DNA of 64,000 bases from NCBI GenBank assembly GCA_964019335.1, contig OZ025719.1, positions 289,450 through 353,449 on the forward strand, read 5' to 3'. Origin of the DNA: Diplonema japonicum (Eukaryota; Euglenozoa; Diplonemea; Diplonemida; Diplonemidae). Below, in pieces: positions 10,705 to 21,919 of the stretch; position 1 is the stretch's first letter; every line of letters starts with the position of its first letter. The notes under the pieces are model-generated. The model saw nothing but the letters and a program-made list of their open reading frames with translations. It did no database searches and had not been told where the DNA came from. Made by a program: the position numbers and the translations under genes.

Positions 10705-11526
10705 ATGAAGTTGTGTCTCATCGCTGCGCTCCTTGTAGGTCTGGCCGCCGCAGAACAAAAGACACTTCGGTGGTACATCAGCGCAAACCACCTCGATGCC
10801 AATGTCGCATTCTACAACGAGCACAAGAATGCAATGTCAGGGTTCTACGGGTGCTGCGGGGGTGCGCACGTTGCTGCAAACGGGGCCGTAACTTACAACA
10901 TGCCGGAACTGCAGAACCAAACAGCAACGTACAAGGGACTGGGGCTGACCTACCACATCATGGGGAGTCTTAATGAGACTGGCGTCCTGAATGGCGGTGT
11001 GCTGGGTGGCGTTGCCGACATTGTTGCTGCGGTGAAGGCAAGCGGTTCCGATGGCATCATCTTTGACTACGAACCCAAGGACCAGCCCACCGACGAGCAT
11101 GCTCAAAAATACGCAAACTTTCTAACAGCAGTCAAGAAGGCTGCTGGAACATCCTTTGATGTGGGTATGGATGTGTCAGGGTGGGGCATTCTCGACAAGT
11201 TTCCCATCTACGGTGCTTCCCATCTGGACATCTACACCAGCATGGCAACCACGTACTACGCCAAGAGTGCCTTGTCACCTGTTGGCACTGCCTTCATGAA
11301 CAACATGACGCACTACTTCGGAGCCGACCAGTCCTTCTACGGCATTGGGACGTGGGACGCCAATGATTCGGCTTGCAGGGACTACGGTTGGAATGCCTCT
11401 GCTTTGACCACCTTCCTCGACACCTCCAATGCGACCCACATCGACATGTGGCGGTGCGACGTGGACAACTACTCGACCCCTTCACCTGATATGTTCCCTC
11501 CTCTCGAGCAGTGGTTTCACCAGTAA
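10705..11526 (+). CDS. Secreted GH18-like protein, tandem copy 3
   Basis: Third tandem copy, 273 aa. The start at 10705 aligns with the starts of the other copies and gives the same signal peptide; the reading frame is open upstream to 10564, but that part is AT-rich leader. The first half matches copy 1 (HVAANGAVTYNMPE, NETGVLNG), the stretch SPVGTAFMNN matches copy 2, and residues about 222-226 (DSACRD) are private to this copy, where the others have EATCKWH. This mosaic pattern suggests conversion among the copies. Catalytic-like residues Asp116, Asp121 and Glu123 are present. Confidence 0.65.
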   Translation: MKLCLIAALLVGLAAAEQKTLRWYISANHLDANVAFYNEHKNAMSGFYGCCGGAHVAANGAVTYNMPELQNQTATYKGLGLTYHIMGSLNETGVLNGGVLGGVADIVAAVKASGSDGIIFDYEPKDQPTDEHAQKYANFLTAVKKAAGTSFDVGMDVSGWGILDKFPIYGASHLDIYTSMATTYYAKSALSPVGTAFMNNMTHYFGADQSFYGIGTWDANDSACRDYGWNASALTTFLDTSNATHIDMWRCDVDNYSTPSPDMFPPLEQWFHQ

Positions 11527-11943
11527 GAGCCATCGCCTCTTATTTGTGCGTGTTTTTTCTTTTTTTCTTTTTTGTTTCTACTCTGCTCCCTCTCCCATTA
11601 TTCTCTCGCCCCCACCACTCTGATCCCCTCTGTCGGAGCATGGTGGCACCGAGCATGAGGTCCGAACAACGTTTCTTTTTGCCAATAAAAAAAGGGGGGT
11701 ACCTTCGCGGTGGTGCAAAAATTCTCAAAAGAAAATAAATTCTATGAAGGGGGGGAGGAAGAGGAACGAAGAAAGAAGGAGGAAAAAAAGAAAAGCGGGC
11801 AAAAAAAAAGGAAGTGCAGAAGAAAAAAAGGCTGCCTTCACAAAGGGTTTTCCCTCCCCCTCCTATCTCCGGGTTTCCCCCCTATTTTCTTGTTTTACCC
11901 ATTGTATATAATCACTTTCAGGCTGGTCGGGGGCGGGCCTTGA

Positions 11944-14262
11944 ATGCCAGCAGATCCAGATGGCGGACAGAATACCTCTCCTACCCGTGGGCACAGCGTA
12001 GAGAAAGAAGCCTGGGATATTTATTCAGGGAGGCTAGATGGGGAGTACCACAGTTGGGTTGGCGGGCTGTATCAAAAACGGGACCACAACATCTGGGCTG
12101 TGCTGCATGAGAATGCGAAGAAAGCACGAGAGAAACGCTTGAAAATGGAAGAAGAACTGGAAGCGAGAAGAAAAGAAGCGGAGCGGCGGGAGATGGAGGA
12201 ATGCACATTCACTCCCAGCGCGAAGAGCAAACGAAGAACCTCGAAAACTGAGGAAACCGTAAAAAAGGAACCGTCTCCCATCCGTGATGCCGTTGAAACT
12301 GACAACGAAGACATTGTAACCCAACCGGATTCCATGTCGCAGGGCGACAAGTTTGAAGAGATAAGCGAAGCAGGTGAACAGGACAATCTGCAGATCGTTG
12401 TTGAGGACGCAGCTCCTGATGAAGATTCGGATGCCGATTTTGCGTCAGTTAAGTCAGATACAGCGGATGAGACACAGCAGCCTTCAAGGCGATCGTCGTC
12501 CTCATCGTCATCTGCACCGTCGCCTCTCCCTCGTACGGAGCCCTCGCCAGAACCTGAAGTGAAACGTGAAGCTGAAGCTGAACCAAAATCTGCTGATGTT
12601 ACCACCGACGAGCCACCCACCCCCACACCCCTGACACCCATCTCTCTCCTCCGAGCCTTTGCATGGGGTGTAACGGGACGCCCTGTTACCGAGATTGCGG
12701 AAATCAACCCCAATGTGTCATGGCTTTTCCCGTTAGGGATTTTCTACAGACTGGTCTTGGTGGTTTTGGCAGTCGTTATTGCAGTTGCGAGCCTCACGCC
12801 TGACACGCAGCGGGTTCTAGAGATCGTGCTGTACACGTTGTGTGTTGTGCCTGTCGTTATCAAAGCGGTGCGGAGCGCTACGCAAGAAGATATTGTTGCC
12901 ACCTTTAACTTTATGAAGCTCGCCGCTGGTGACAAGCTGCCCGCTAGCGTCATCGTTGGCACTGTGCTTGACGGTGGTGTGGCGGCGTTGTTGTGTATTT
13001 TAACTGCAGGGGACTATGCAGCGTCCGTTGTCTCGCGTCATGTACTCCTCGACTTCAACCCGGCAGGTCTTTCAGCCATCGTTACCCTTATTCTCATAAT
13101 CGTAGCCCTCACCTGGGCCAACCTCCCTTCTGTTGGCGTCGCAAGCGTTCCCGACCCTTTCATTCTGCTGAGACCGTTTTTCCTGCTGTTCACGCTCCGT
13201 GGTGGGTACATCGGGCTACTTCACGAAAACTACCTTGCAGGCATCGTCGCCGTGCATGGCATTGTCTTCACTGCTGTTCTATGCATTCCGGGTACAACCC
13301 CGTACGAGACCTTCTCAAAGGTCTTGTCCGTGCCTTTTGTCGCCTCCATTGAGATGTCGCGTCGGCACAACCGCAGCGCAAGTGTCGTCTGCGCGTGGGT
13401 GTTCCTGCTGCTCCTTGTCGTTGCCACGATATTGCTCCCGCAACCCAACCTGAGGGCGTCCAACCTGTCCTTGTGCTGGTGGGGGGTTGCTGTGGTTGTC
13501 CTTACTGGGCACTGCATTGCCGTGTTCCCCGACATGGAGGTCCCCGGTGTCGTCGTCATCTGCATAGGGGTGATTGGGGGGGCAGCGTATACATTGGCAT
13601 TGGCTTCTGCAAAGTCAAGCGACAGTGAAAGCGCGGTTGCACCTATGCCCGATGCTGCCAATGTGCACGATAGGCCTGTAAGGCCTGACAACCCTATCAG
13701 CACCTTGCGCCCTGTTGCGCCGTCTAAAGCAATGTACGCGAAGGAAGCGGGGGTTGCTCCTCAGATGTCTCCAGCCGTCCAGGAACCGGTCAACCCATTA
13801 TCTATGCCCATGCCTATGCCCATGCCCCAGGGTGGTGGGCAACACGAAGCACCTCCTCCCAATCAAGGCGCCTCACAGAACGAACCGAACAATGATGGTG
13901 CAGTGCCGCACCAACGCCAGCAGTCTCCAGCGGAAGCCGCAGGAATCTCACCACAACAGAACGTGCCCAGCCAATCCCCCGAGCGCGAGGTGCAGCAGCA
14001 GTTTTGGATGCCACCCCGCCCTTTGCAAGGAATGCCTGTACAGCCTGCACCTGGTCAGGGGACGCCCGCACAAAGTGGTTGGCACCCCCAGCCGCCTATG
14101 CCAAATGGCGCCTTCCCTCAAATTCCAGCAGCCGGGCAAATCCCGGCAGCCGGGCAACGTCCGCAGAGGGGACGTGCCGGTCAGCGTGTGAAACGGCCCC
14201 GTCTACCGACAAATGGTGGAATGCACGCCATCCCCTTGCCACCATCGAAGCGGGTGGGCTAA
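11944..14262 (+). CDS. Multi-pass membrane protein, unknown
   Basis: Protein of 772 aa with no family I can name. Residues about 60-95 are a charged helix (AREKRLKMEEELEARRKEAERRE) ending in ECTFTP, a motif often seen in axonemal and kinetoplastid proteins. Residues 95-240 are acidic and Ser/Pro-rich. About 8-9 hydrophobic helices lie between residues 260 and 555. The last 215 residues are Pro/Gln-rich with Met-Pro repeats near 13800. The start at 11944 follows a pyrimidine-rich tract and TTTCAG at about 11916-11921, a good acceptor site. Single exon as far as I can see. The soluble tails suggest a membrane scaffold or channel-like protein, but this is a guess. Confidence 0.65.
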   Translation: MPADPDGGQNTSPTRGHSVEKEAWDIYSGRLDGEYHSWVGGLYQKRDHNIWAVLHENAKKAREKRLKMEEELEARRKEAERREMEECTFTPSAKSKRRTSKTEETVKKEPSPIRDAVETDNEDIVTQPDSMSQGDKFEEISEAGEQDNLQIVVEDAAPDEDSDADFASVKSDTADETQQPSRRSSSSSSSAPSPLPRTEPSPEPEVKREAEAEPKSADVTTDEPPTPTPLTPISLLRAFAWGVTGRPVTEIAEINPNVSWLFPLGIFYRLVLVVLAVVIAVASLTPDTQRVLEIVLYTLCVVPVVIKAVRSATQEDIVATFNFMKLAAGDKLPASVIVGTVLDGGVAALLCILTAGDYAASVVSRHVLLDFNPAGLSAIVTLILIIVALTWANLPSVGVASVPDPFILLRPFFLLFTLRGGYIGLLHENYLAGIVAVHGIVFTAVLCIPGTTPYETFSKVLSVPFVASIEMSRRHNRSASVVCAWVFLLLLVVATILLPQPNLRASNLSLCWWGVAVVVLTGHCIAVFPDMEVPGVVVICIGVIGGAAYTLALASAKSSDSESAVAPMPDAANVHDRPVRPDNPISTLRPVAPSKAMYAKEAGVAPQMSPAVQEPVNPLSMPMPMPMPQGGGQHEAPPPNQGASQNEPNNDGAVPHQRQQSPAEAAGISPQQNVPSQSPEREVQQQFWMPPRPLQGMPVQPAPGQGTPAQSGWHPQPPMPNGAFPQIPAAGQIPAAGQRPQRGRAGQRVKRPRLPTNGGMHAIPLPPSKRVG

Positions 14263-14432
14263 CAATGTATGAATGCAAGCAGCCGAGTAGTAGAAACCTT
14301 TATATTATCGACCTTTTCACTTTTTCTTTTTTTGTCTTGTTCATTTCTTATCTGTATTCTTATGAGGGAAGCTTGCTTTCTTTTAGTTTTTCATTTTCTT
14401 TCTGCTGCTACCTTCGCCAGGAACCCCTCACA

Positions 14433-17400
14433 ATGTTCCGGGGGATAAACCAACTAACTAACCTAGCTGAGCTAGCCACTGACTCGGTCCAGTCGGCGCT
14501 GAACAAGGCAGCTGGGCTAGATGAGAATGGGGTGCAGCAGGATGCGAATGGGTGGGGTGACTCGGATTTAGACGACGAGCTTAGCGAAGGAAATGATGAC
14601 ATGGCTGAGGAACAAAGGCGAGTAAGGGAGCGAGTGGGGACTCCAGTGGACGACGCGCCCCCTCCACCTGAGGGGGTGAGCATGGAGGAGTACGAGACAA
14701 TCCGGGTGCAGGCGTCCCAAACCGATGCTCTGAAGATAGAATTACACCGCACGCTTGACGAGCTGAAGCAAGCAAAGGAAGCCAACAAAACGAATGCGCA
14801 CTTTGAGGAGCAGGCCATGGAAGCCCACAAGATGTCCTCTCGGCTTGCAGAGGAGATCGAGACGATCAAAGAAGATCACACAGAAGCGCTTGAGAAGTTG
14901 CAGGCCCAGTACGAGAACACCCTCCAAGAAGCTCGTGACGAGACGGAAGTTCTGAAACAGCAAACTGCACAGCTGCAGGCGGATACCACCGGTGCGTCTG
15001 CAAAGGATGAAGAACAGCAAGCAGCCCTGCGGGAACAGCTTGCATCCCTTACTGAGAAGGTCGAGACATTGGAACTCGAGAAGCAAGCGCACGAAGAGAC
15101 GCTCGGCAACCTCAAACAACTTGAGGATGCCAATGAGCACCTGAAATCAGAGCTTGCGTCTTACAAGGAAGACGGAGCGAATGTAAGTAACGAACTGCAG
15201 AAAACGCACAAAGAAAAGACAGAGCTGCAAGACAGGCTGGACAGGAGCGATGCGATCCACGCTTCGTTAACAACTCAGCTGCGAGAGGTGCGTCTGGGGA
15301 CTGCGGAGAACGCAAACAGAGAGGCAGAGATGCACTCCACAGTCAACAGGCTGCAGCAAGAACTCCGAAGCAGCACCGACAACAACAACACCTTCTCAGC
15401 CCGCATCCAGGAGCTCGAAGCAGCTCTTGAGGAGCGGACCGCTTCTCTCACCTCCACTGAGGCCAGCAACGCTGCCCTTGGCTCCGAGCTGACTGCGATG
15501 AAAACATCCGTGGAAAGGCTCGAGGCCACCAACGCATCCCTCACCACACAGTTCCAGTCCGAAGAGGACGCAGGTGACGAGTCCGCTGCTTGCAAGCTCG
15601 CACGACTGGAGGGGTCTCTCGCTGAAGTCCAAGCCGACTTGAAGAACAAAGACCTGGAACTCACAGAAGCCCAGGAATCGCTCACTAATGCACAAGCCGA
15701 CCTCAAATTGAAGGACGAGCAACTTGCAGAAACCCAGGCAACCCTTGCAGACGCAGCCAAGACTCGTGAAGAATCGGAGCAGAATCACACCCAAGAAATG
15801 GACAGGCTGCAACAACAACTTAGAGAGCAAGTGGAAGAGGCTTCATCTTTAAAAAACAAGATAGAGACGTCAGAAACCGCACAAGTCCAGGCGACAGAAG
15901 AGATAGAGCAGCTCAGGGCACTGCTCCAAGAGACAGAGGGAGCTGAGGTAAAAAGGCTAGAAGAAGCGACACGAAAGGAGGAAGAAATGCGAGAAGAGTT
16001 AAAAAAGCTGGAAGAAATAGTGCGGGAAAAGGAAGAGGAGGTGAGGTCAATGGAGGAAAGGGAAAAGTCTGGAGGAGAGGAAGACACTGCGACGTGTGAA
16101 GCGCTCCGGAAGGAAGTAGACATATTGAACAACAGCTACGCACAGCTCTCCGAAGAGCGAGACACCCTTGTGACGCAGCTGGAGAGCGACAAGGTATGAA
16201 GCACCTGTTTACATCAACATCCATCTGCACAGCAAGCGTATGACGAGGAAATAGCAGCACTCACTGACCAGATAGATGCACGAGAAAAGGTACACCTTCT
16301 TCGTAAAACACCATCGCACAGGAAACGCTAACGCTGCAGGAGCAGCTCAGCAGGACAAAGACACAACTCGACGACAAGTCCGACACATGTAATGAGCAAC
16401 GCAAGTCTCTTCAACAACTACAGACGGAGCTCTCTAACCACCAAGCTCAGCTTAAGCAGGTAAGTAGTACACCACAACCATAAGTAATATCCATACATAG
16501 GTCACCACCGCCGACTCCAACAAAGAAATGGAAATATCCACTTTGCGAGAAAACCTGGAAAGCCTGAAGGAAGAATTCTCCCGCAGCCTGGCCAAGGAAG
16601 AGAAAAGGGTGAAATCTCTCAGAAAAGACAGAGACGAGCTCAAGGCAAAGGCAGAAGACCTTTCGAGCGCTGCATCGAAGAAGGAAGTGCTTCTGAGCAG
16701 CCAGCAAGGGTACGGCGATAAGCTAAAAGAAGAAGCAGAAGAACTGGCGCTGAGCTTGGGGAAGGAAAAAGAACGCACGAGAGCATTGGTGAAGGAGAAG
16801 AAAACAATAGAAGAAGGTATGGCCCGGATCAAGGAAACAACACATCGACACCAGAATATGAATCCACGAAGACCATGCTGAATCAATACGTAGTTAAGGC
16901 ACGGCAGTGGCAGGACCTTAAAGTAGTCTACGAGACACGCGAGGCGGAGCTCACAGAGTCTTTGGAACAGGGGGAGAAACGAGCGAACGATGCCACACGG
17001 GAGTGCAACGAGCTGCGTGCACGTCTTGCGGAACGAGAGCAAGAGGTATAACAACAACACACCAACCTCACTCCACAAAGGTCGCCGCGGTGACTACTGA
17101 GCTATCGTCGAAAGAGAAACTGCTTGAGTCCGACGCTTTGGAGAGGGCAGAGGAACTGTCCAGTGAGCGAAAGGAGATGGAAGAGGAGATGGCCATGCTG
17201 CGGCTTGATATGAACAACACGATGCTTGAGGTGGACAAGATGCTCCGTTCGAAAACTGCTGAGGTAGCCGACTTCACCAGACGGGCACACATCGCGGAAG
17301 AAAAGGTCGCCACGCTCGCCGACCAGGTCCCCGAGGCCACGCGTCCTTTGCTGCAACAAATCGACGAACTGGAGTCCTCGATGGAACCCCTCAACGCACA

Positions 17401-18204
17401 GTTGAAAGACATGGAAAAGAAGTACACACTCGCCATCGCCGAACTGGAGGTGCTGCGAGCCGAAAACAAAAACAAAGAAGAAAGCCTGAAGCAGAACCAG
17501 AAAACCATCATCGGGTTGAAGAATGTGCACCAAAAAGCCACCCACGAGACTAAAGTCGAGATGGAAGCGAAAATCACAAAACTCGCTGCAGAGGCCGCGG
17601 AGAAGCTTGAAGAGGTGGAGCGGTTGAGCGTGATAGTAAGCCAGCAGAAGGCTCTTCTAGCTGACGCCACACGGGAGGGAACCAGAATGAAAGCCGAGAT
17701 GAAAGAACTGACTGCAAAGGCTAGTTGTGGATCACCCGCTGTCAGCATTGCTGTTGTGGAGGCTGCCCCTGTACCTGTACCTGTTTCTGTTCCTGTTCCC
17801 TCTCCGGTGGCGGAAGAACCCCCTTCACCTGTCATCTACCCGGAGTCCACTCCCGACAAATTGCAGCACCTCCAGGAAGAGTTACACAGATACGTTCTTG
17901 AAAACAACGAGCTTAAAAAAGCATCCGAAAACTACACCGCTATGCAGGTTTGTTTTGAAGTCTTTTGAAAAATAAATAAATACATAGACACGCCTAAAGT
18001 CCCTTTCACGCAAGCATGAAGCCATGCTGCAGCTCTATGGTGAGAAGGACGAGGAGTGCAATGTGGTGAAACAGAAATTCGAAAAGGTTTGTATTTGCAA
18101 TTTTCAAAGGAGCGGGGGAAACAAAAAAAATTATATGGCAGGCCGAACAGCATTTCAAGCAGCAACTTGACTTTTTTATCGATAAGCTGAAAAACGTGAA
18201 GTAG
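14433..18204 (+). CDS. TMF1: TMF-like golgin coiled-coil protein
   Basis: Long coiled-coil protein, 1,148 aa after splicing, best read as a TATA-element-modulatory-factor (TMF/ARA160) type golgin, which tethers vesicles at the Golgi. The N-terminus (MFRGINQLTNLAELATDSVQ) is an amphipathic helix like that of TMF. The C-terminus carries the LYGEKDEECNVVKQKFEKAE signature of the TMF end domain. Exons: 14433-16193, 16233-16289, 16340-16459, 16501-16816, 16855-17045, 17081-17947, 18015-18086 and 18142-18204. The acceptor of intron 2 is ambiguous (16321 or 16339; both keep frame). Introns are 35-67 nt with GTATG, GTACA, GTAAG or GTTTG donors. All junctions were chosen because they alone keep the coiled-coil frame open. 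An alternating Pro-Val run lies near 17770-17810. TTCGCCAG at 14413-14420 is a good upstream acceptor. Confidence 0.75.
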
Positions 18205-18318
18205 GGAACCGAAAAAAAAAAAAAGAAAAGGGGAAGAGAAAAAAAAAAGGATATGGCTAGTGTGTGTTTCCCCCCGGCCCCTCTCATATCCCTAAAAGCA
18301 ATGTTAGTAAGAACTTAC

Positions 18319-18427
18319 CGCAATTAGAGGCTAGAGCTGGGTTGGTTTCACTGTTCCTTGCAAGCTTGGGATCGTTGGGACCAGCCAGTAAATCGTAAAT
18401 AGCCTTTGAACTTAGCTTTCCGTACAC
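18319..18427 (-). other. Possible antisense exon-like island
   Basis: On the minus strand, 109 bases with good GC balance are bounded by a CTAAAG acceptor at the right and a perfect GTAAGTTC donor at the left, preceded by a C/T-rich tract. The frame reads VYGKLSSKAIYDLLAGPNDP then KLARNSETNPALASNCG. It could be an internal exon of a minus-strand gene or a fossil fragment. No flanking minus-strand exons are evident and all surrounding genes are on the + strand, so I rate it low. Confidence 0.25.
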
Positions 18428-18810
18428 CTTTAGAGATGTGAGGGGAGGGGGAGTCTTTTTTTTCTTTTTGTTGTTGTTCCCTTCTTGCATGGCTTTATCT
18501 TTAAAAAAGTTTTTTTTGTTTTACCCTTTTTTTTGTTCTTTTCCCCTTTCCCCACTGCCTTAAGATTTCTTCCCCCCTGTAGCGTGCCCCTGCATCTGCG
18601 ATCTGCCGTTCCACTTCTGGGAGCCGCTCCCTAAGTCACATCCCAGCGTCTTCCTGCAGGAGCCCCTTTTCGAAGACGTCTTGGAATAGGCTGGCATATG
18701 GAAAAAAGTGCCTTACTTCCCTGGACCCCCTGGATGTCTAAGCCGTTTGGAACACAAGATCCTTCATGGGCGGCCACTGCCGCTTCGGATTTGAAACTTG
18801 TTGCACATGA

Positions 18811-20823
18811 ATGATGGAAAATCTCATACTTCGCATATCCAGCACCCGTTCGCGTCCTTCAAAAGAACTTCCCGCCCCCCATGATATTTCCACCATGGCA
18901 GCGTGCTCAGACAACCCTTTGTTTCCCTTGCAAAATAAAAAAAGTGGTGGGGACAAACCAATATCAAACGATATGTCGGGGGGTGAGGGGGCGAAGACGC
19001 CCCCCCTAGAGGACATGCTCGTTGCAGGGGACTGGAAGTCGGAGCTAGAGAAGGAAAATCGGAACGAGATGGAGAATAAATGGGGGTTCAGCACGGAAGA
19101 GCTGGAGGCAACCTTGAAGGTGGTGGGGAAGCTGAGAATGGACCCGGAGGTGTTCCTAAAGGACCAGGTCCTGAAAACAACAGGACTGTGGAGGTGGATC
19201 AACCGCCCGCCTGAGCTACGAAACAAATCAAAACTAGTCAACAAAGAGCTTTGTAAGTCGGTAAGAACACAGAAGAGGAAGCTAATGAAAGAGGAAGACA
19301 AGAGAAAGCTCGCAAAGACTGAAATGCGGATTGCACGGGACGAGGCGCTCGAACGTCTGCTGACCATTGACACGGACCAGCAGCGTGCCCTTCTCATTGA
19401 AAACGAAAAGGGCTGCGCCCTACAGATCACAGGCTCTGCCACAGAGCAAGCCCTTATCAACGCCGCGAACAATGCTGAGACTGCTGACTCCGCAACCTTG
19501 ATCCCAGCCGTCGGCACTGCCCCTGCTGATGACAAAGAGTCCCCGGGCGAACTCAACTCATCCCGCAAATGCCACATCTGCAAGGAGTCCTTCATCGAGC
19601 TGCACCACTTCTACTATGCCTTGTGCCAGAAGTGCGGCACCTTCAACTACGGGAAGCGCATCCAAACTAGGGACCTCACAGGGAAGGTGGTTCTTCTCAC
19701 CGGTTCCCGGATCAAGATCGGGTACCAGATCGCCCTCCGGCTTTTGAAAGACGGCGCCATTCTATTCGCCACCACGAGGTTTCCCAACGTATGAGTTTTA
19801 AAAGAAGAACAAAGAAAGCCATTCCCCACAGGATGCCATCAAGAGGTTTGAACAAGAGGAGGACTTCAACGAATGGAAGGACAGGCTGCACCTCCACGCG
19901 CTGGATTTGAGGGATCTGTGGTCGGTGAAGCAATTCTGCAGGTTTTCGAGATAAAAAAAAAAAAAAAAAAAAAGAAGAATATCCATTTCCATAACACCAG
20001 GTACATGCTTGCCAATGTGAAGTCGTTGTTTGCGATTGTGCACAATGCTGCGCAGACGATCGCTAGGCCGCCGAATTATTTTAAGAAGCTTGTTGAGGGC
20101 GAGGCGCAGGGTGCGACACAGCACAACCTCATCGCACCGGTGTGGGGGGAGTTCGTCCAGCAGGGCAAATCGGCGTATCAAATCGGTGTTCAGAAAATGC
20201 TGGAGAACAAGGAAACAAGCGAGGAACAGAAGCCCGAGGCTAACGCAACGATCATCACAGACAAGGGGAGCGCAGATGTGAGCGTCTCGAAGCCCTTCTA
20301 CGATATGTACGACAGCATGCAAGAGTCCTCAGACAGGAGGACAAAGAACTCCTGGACGAGCAATCTGAACGAGGTGACCGCTGAGGAAGCAGCAGAGGTT
20401 CACCTGATCAACGCACTTTCACCTTTCATCATCAACTCGTCACTGAAGCCCATCTTGGAAGCCCGCCCTGATGAAGCCCCCAAAGAAAAACATTTCGTCA
20501 TCAATGTGTCCGCGATGGAGGGGCAGTTCTACAGGTTCAAGTCAACAACACACCCCCACACCAACATGGCGAAGGCGTCTCTCAACATGATGACCCGTAC
20601 GTCTGGGAGGGACTATGCTGGGGCTGGTATCTACATGAACTCAGTCGACACCGGTTGGATTACCGATGAGTCGCCTTATGACAAGCAGCAGCGCCGTCTC
20701 GCATCGGGCTCCCTCTGCCCTTTGGACGAGATCGACGCCGCCGCCCGTGTCTTGGATTTGGTTTACATTGACAGCTCGGAGCACTCTAAATTCTGGAAAG
20801 ACTACCACACCATTCCTTGGTGA
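18811..20823 (+). CDS. SDR-fold protein with N-terminal zinc ribbon
   Basis: Protein of 636 aa if started at 18811; later Met codons (for example in NDMSGGEG) are possible starts. Exons: 18811-19788, 19832-19941 and 20001-20823. Introns are 43 and 59 nt, the second with a 19-20-base A tract. The N-terminal half is charged. Residues about 252-275 hold a zinc ribbon (CHIC...CQKC). A Rossmann fold follows: TGKVVLLTGSRIKIGYQIALRL (TGxxxxxG cofactor motif), LHALDLRD, and after the second junction VHNAAQT, equivalent to the NAG motif. The catalytic region reads INVSAMEGQFY...THPHTNMAKASLNMMTR: the Ser and Lys are kept but the Tyr of YxxxK is replaced by Thr. It may therefore bind NAD(P) without normal reductase chemistry. 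I know similar zinc-SDR proteins only as uncharacterised protist or oomycete sequences. Confidence 0.7.
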
Positions 20824-21124
20824 TTTTCTTTTTTTTTTTTTCTTTTTTTTTACTTATCATTTTTTTTTGTGTCCCCCCAACCCAGAGGATTTTTTTTTTT
20901 ACCCATAATTACCCTTTGTGTGCATTTTTGCGCCTCCTCCCCTATCCTTGCCCACATTTGTTATTGAAGGGGAGGCCGTGTCGACAAAGATTTTCAAAGG
21001 GGTTTTCTTTTTTTTTCCTCCCTACCCAATTGAAACCCCCTTTATTGTTCTCCTCCCCCCCCCCCCCCTTTTTCTTTTTCCGACCTCGTATATTAAAGCA
21101 GGGGGGGAGGAAAACAAAAAGAAA

Positions 21125-21919
21125 ATGGAGGGCATGAAAAGCCAGGAAGAGATCTGGAGGCTCTTTGTGAGCGCGGTGAGGCATTCTGGGCTGACGGAAC
21201 GCGATCTTGTCAACGTGTCCGAAGGAACACTGAAGGCGCTGGCAGGGCATGCGGGCTTCGCGGCCAACCCAGTTGACATGGCAAGAATAGAAGTACAATG
21301 GAGATACCTAAGAGACACAGGATTGCTAATGGGTTCCTCGGTGTACAGTAAGAGCCCGGCAAGAAGTATAAGAAGTGTTGAAAGAAGCAGAAGCCGTAGC
21401 AGAAGCCCACTGCCAGCAGGGGGGAATCCCGAGGAGTTCGTGGTACCTAAGGCGAAGGTTAAGCCTGGGTTTAGCACGAGAAAGCCTTTAGGGGATCGAA
21501 GGCCGATAAGAGGGATCACTCCTGAACCAGGAGAAGATCGTGGGAGGAGAGAGCTAGCTTCGTCAAGGTTCTCCCCTCATGACTCACCACTGCCGCCTTA
21601 TCACTGCGGTAAGTCCACTGCAGTGCCTGTCACACCCCCTCGATTAACGGTGAAGCCTGCTCCTAACACCTTTGACCGAACCATGACCAACCATCTCCAT
21701 CGGTCAGTGTCTTCTGATTTCCCTGCGAGAAAAAGCCGTGCTTCCTCGTACTCCCCTCAAAGGAGGGAGCCCGTTCCATCTTCCAGGGCCCGATCGCCCA
21801 ACCATGTCCACAACTTTTCGTCAAGTATCCTGAGCCCCCCAGAGGCCCCTCATAAGAACACCAGGAGAATGGCTTATCTCTCCAAGGCTACGCAGTCTAG
21901 CTTGACCACCTTGCGGTAG
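21125..21919 (+). CDS. Arg/Ser-rich protein, unknown
   Basis: Protein of 264 aa. The first 75 residues look folded and helical (EEIWRLFVSAVRHSGLTERD, then DMARIEVQWRYLRDTG). The remainder is basic and disordered, with RSxERSRSRSRSP at about 80-96 and scattered SP/RS motifs. SR-rich tails occur in splicing factors, but no RNA-recognition motif is present. The start at 21125 is the first Met of the folded part; the upstream frame is low-complexity leader. Function unassigned. Confidence 0.6.
   Translation: MEGMKSQEEIWRLFVSAVRHSGLTERDLVNVSEGTLKALAGHAGFAANPVDMARIEVQWRYLRDTGLLMGSSVYSKSPARSIRSVERSRSRSRSPLPAGGNPEEFVVPKAKVKPGFSTRKPLGDRRPIRGITPEPGEDRGRRELASSRFSPHDSPLPPYHCGKSTAVPVTPPRLTVKPAPNTFDRTMTNHLHRSVSSDFPARKSRASSYSPQRREPVPSSRARSPNHVHNFSSSILSPPEAPHKNTRRMAYLSKATQSSLTTLR

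Larger units (their letters stand above)
8155..11680 (+). repeat. Three-unit tandem array of GH18-like genes
   Basis: Units start at 8173, 9478 and 10705, giving periods of about 1,305 and 1,227 bases. Besides the coding part, each unit keeps a shared 3' flank: GAGCCATCGCCTCTTATTTG right after the stop, a T tract of variable length, CCACCACTCTGATCC, then GAGGTCCGAACAACG (near 9115, 10420 and 11656). The 5' leaders end in a purine-rich stretch ahead of ATGAAG. The spacers between copies (about 400-480 bases) hold no other gene. Variable T-tract length accounts for much of the spacer difference. Confidence 0.85.

Noticed and set aside
12072-12713. Minus-strand open frame rich in Ser
   Set aside because: Shadow of the acidic Ser/Pro region of the + strand membrane protein.
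17068-17835. Minus-strand open frame of 255 codons
   Set aside because: Antisense of the TMF-like coiled coil, whose splice-defined frame and C-terminal signature are convincing.
18301-18330. ACTTAC string resembling the 5' end of U1 snRNA
   Set aside because: The following sequence lacks the U1 stem-loop I and Sm-type features; the string is better read as a donor on the opposite strand.
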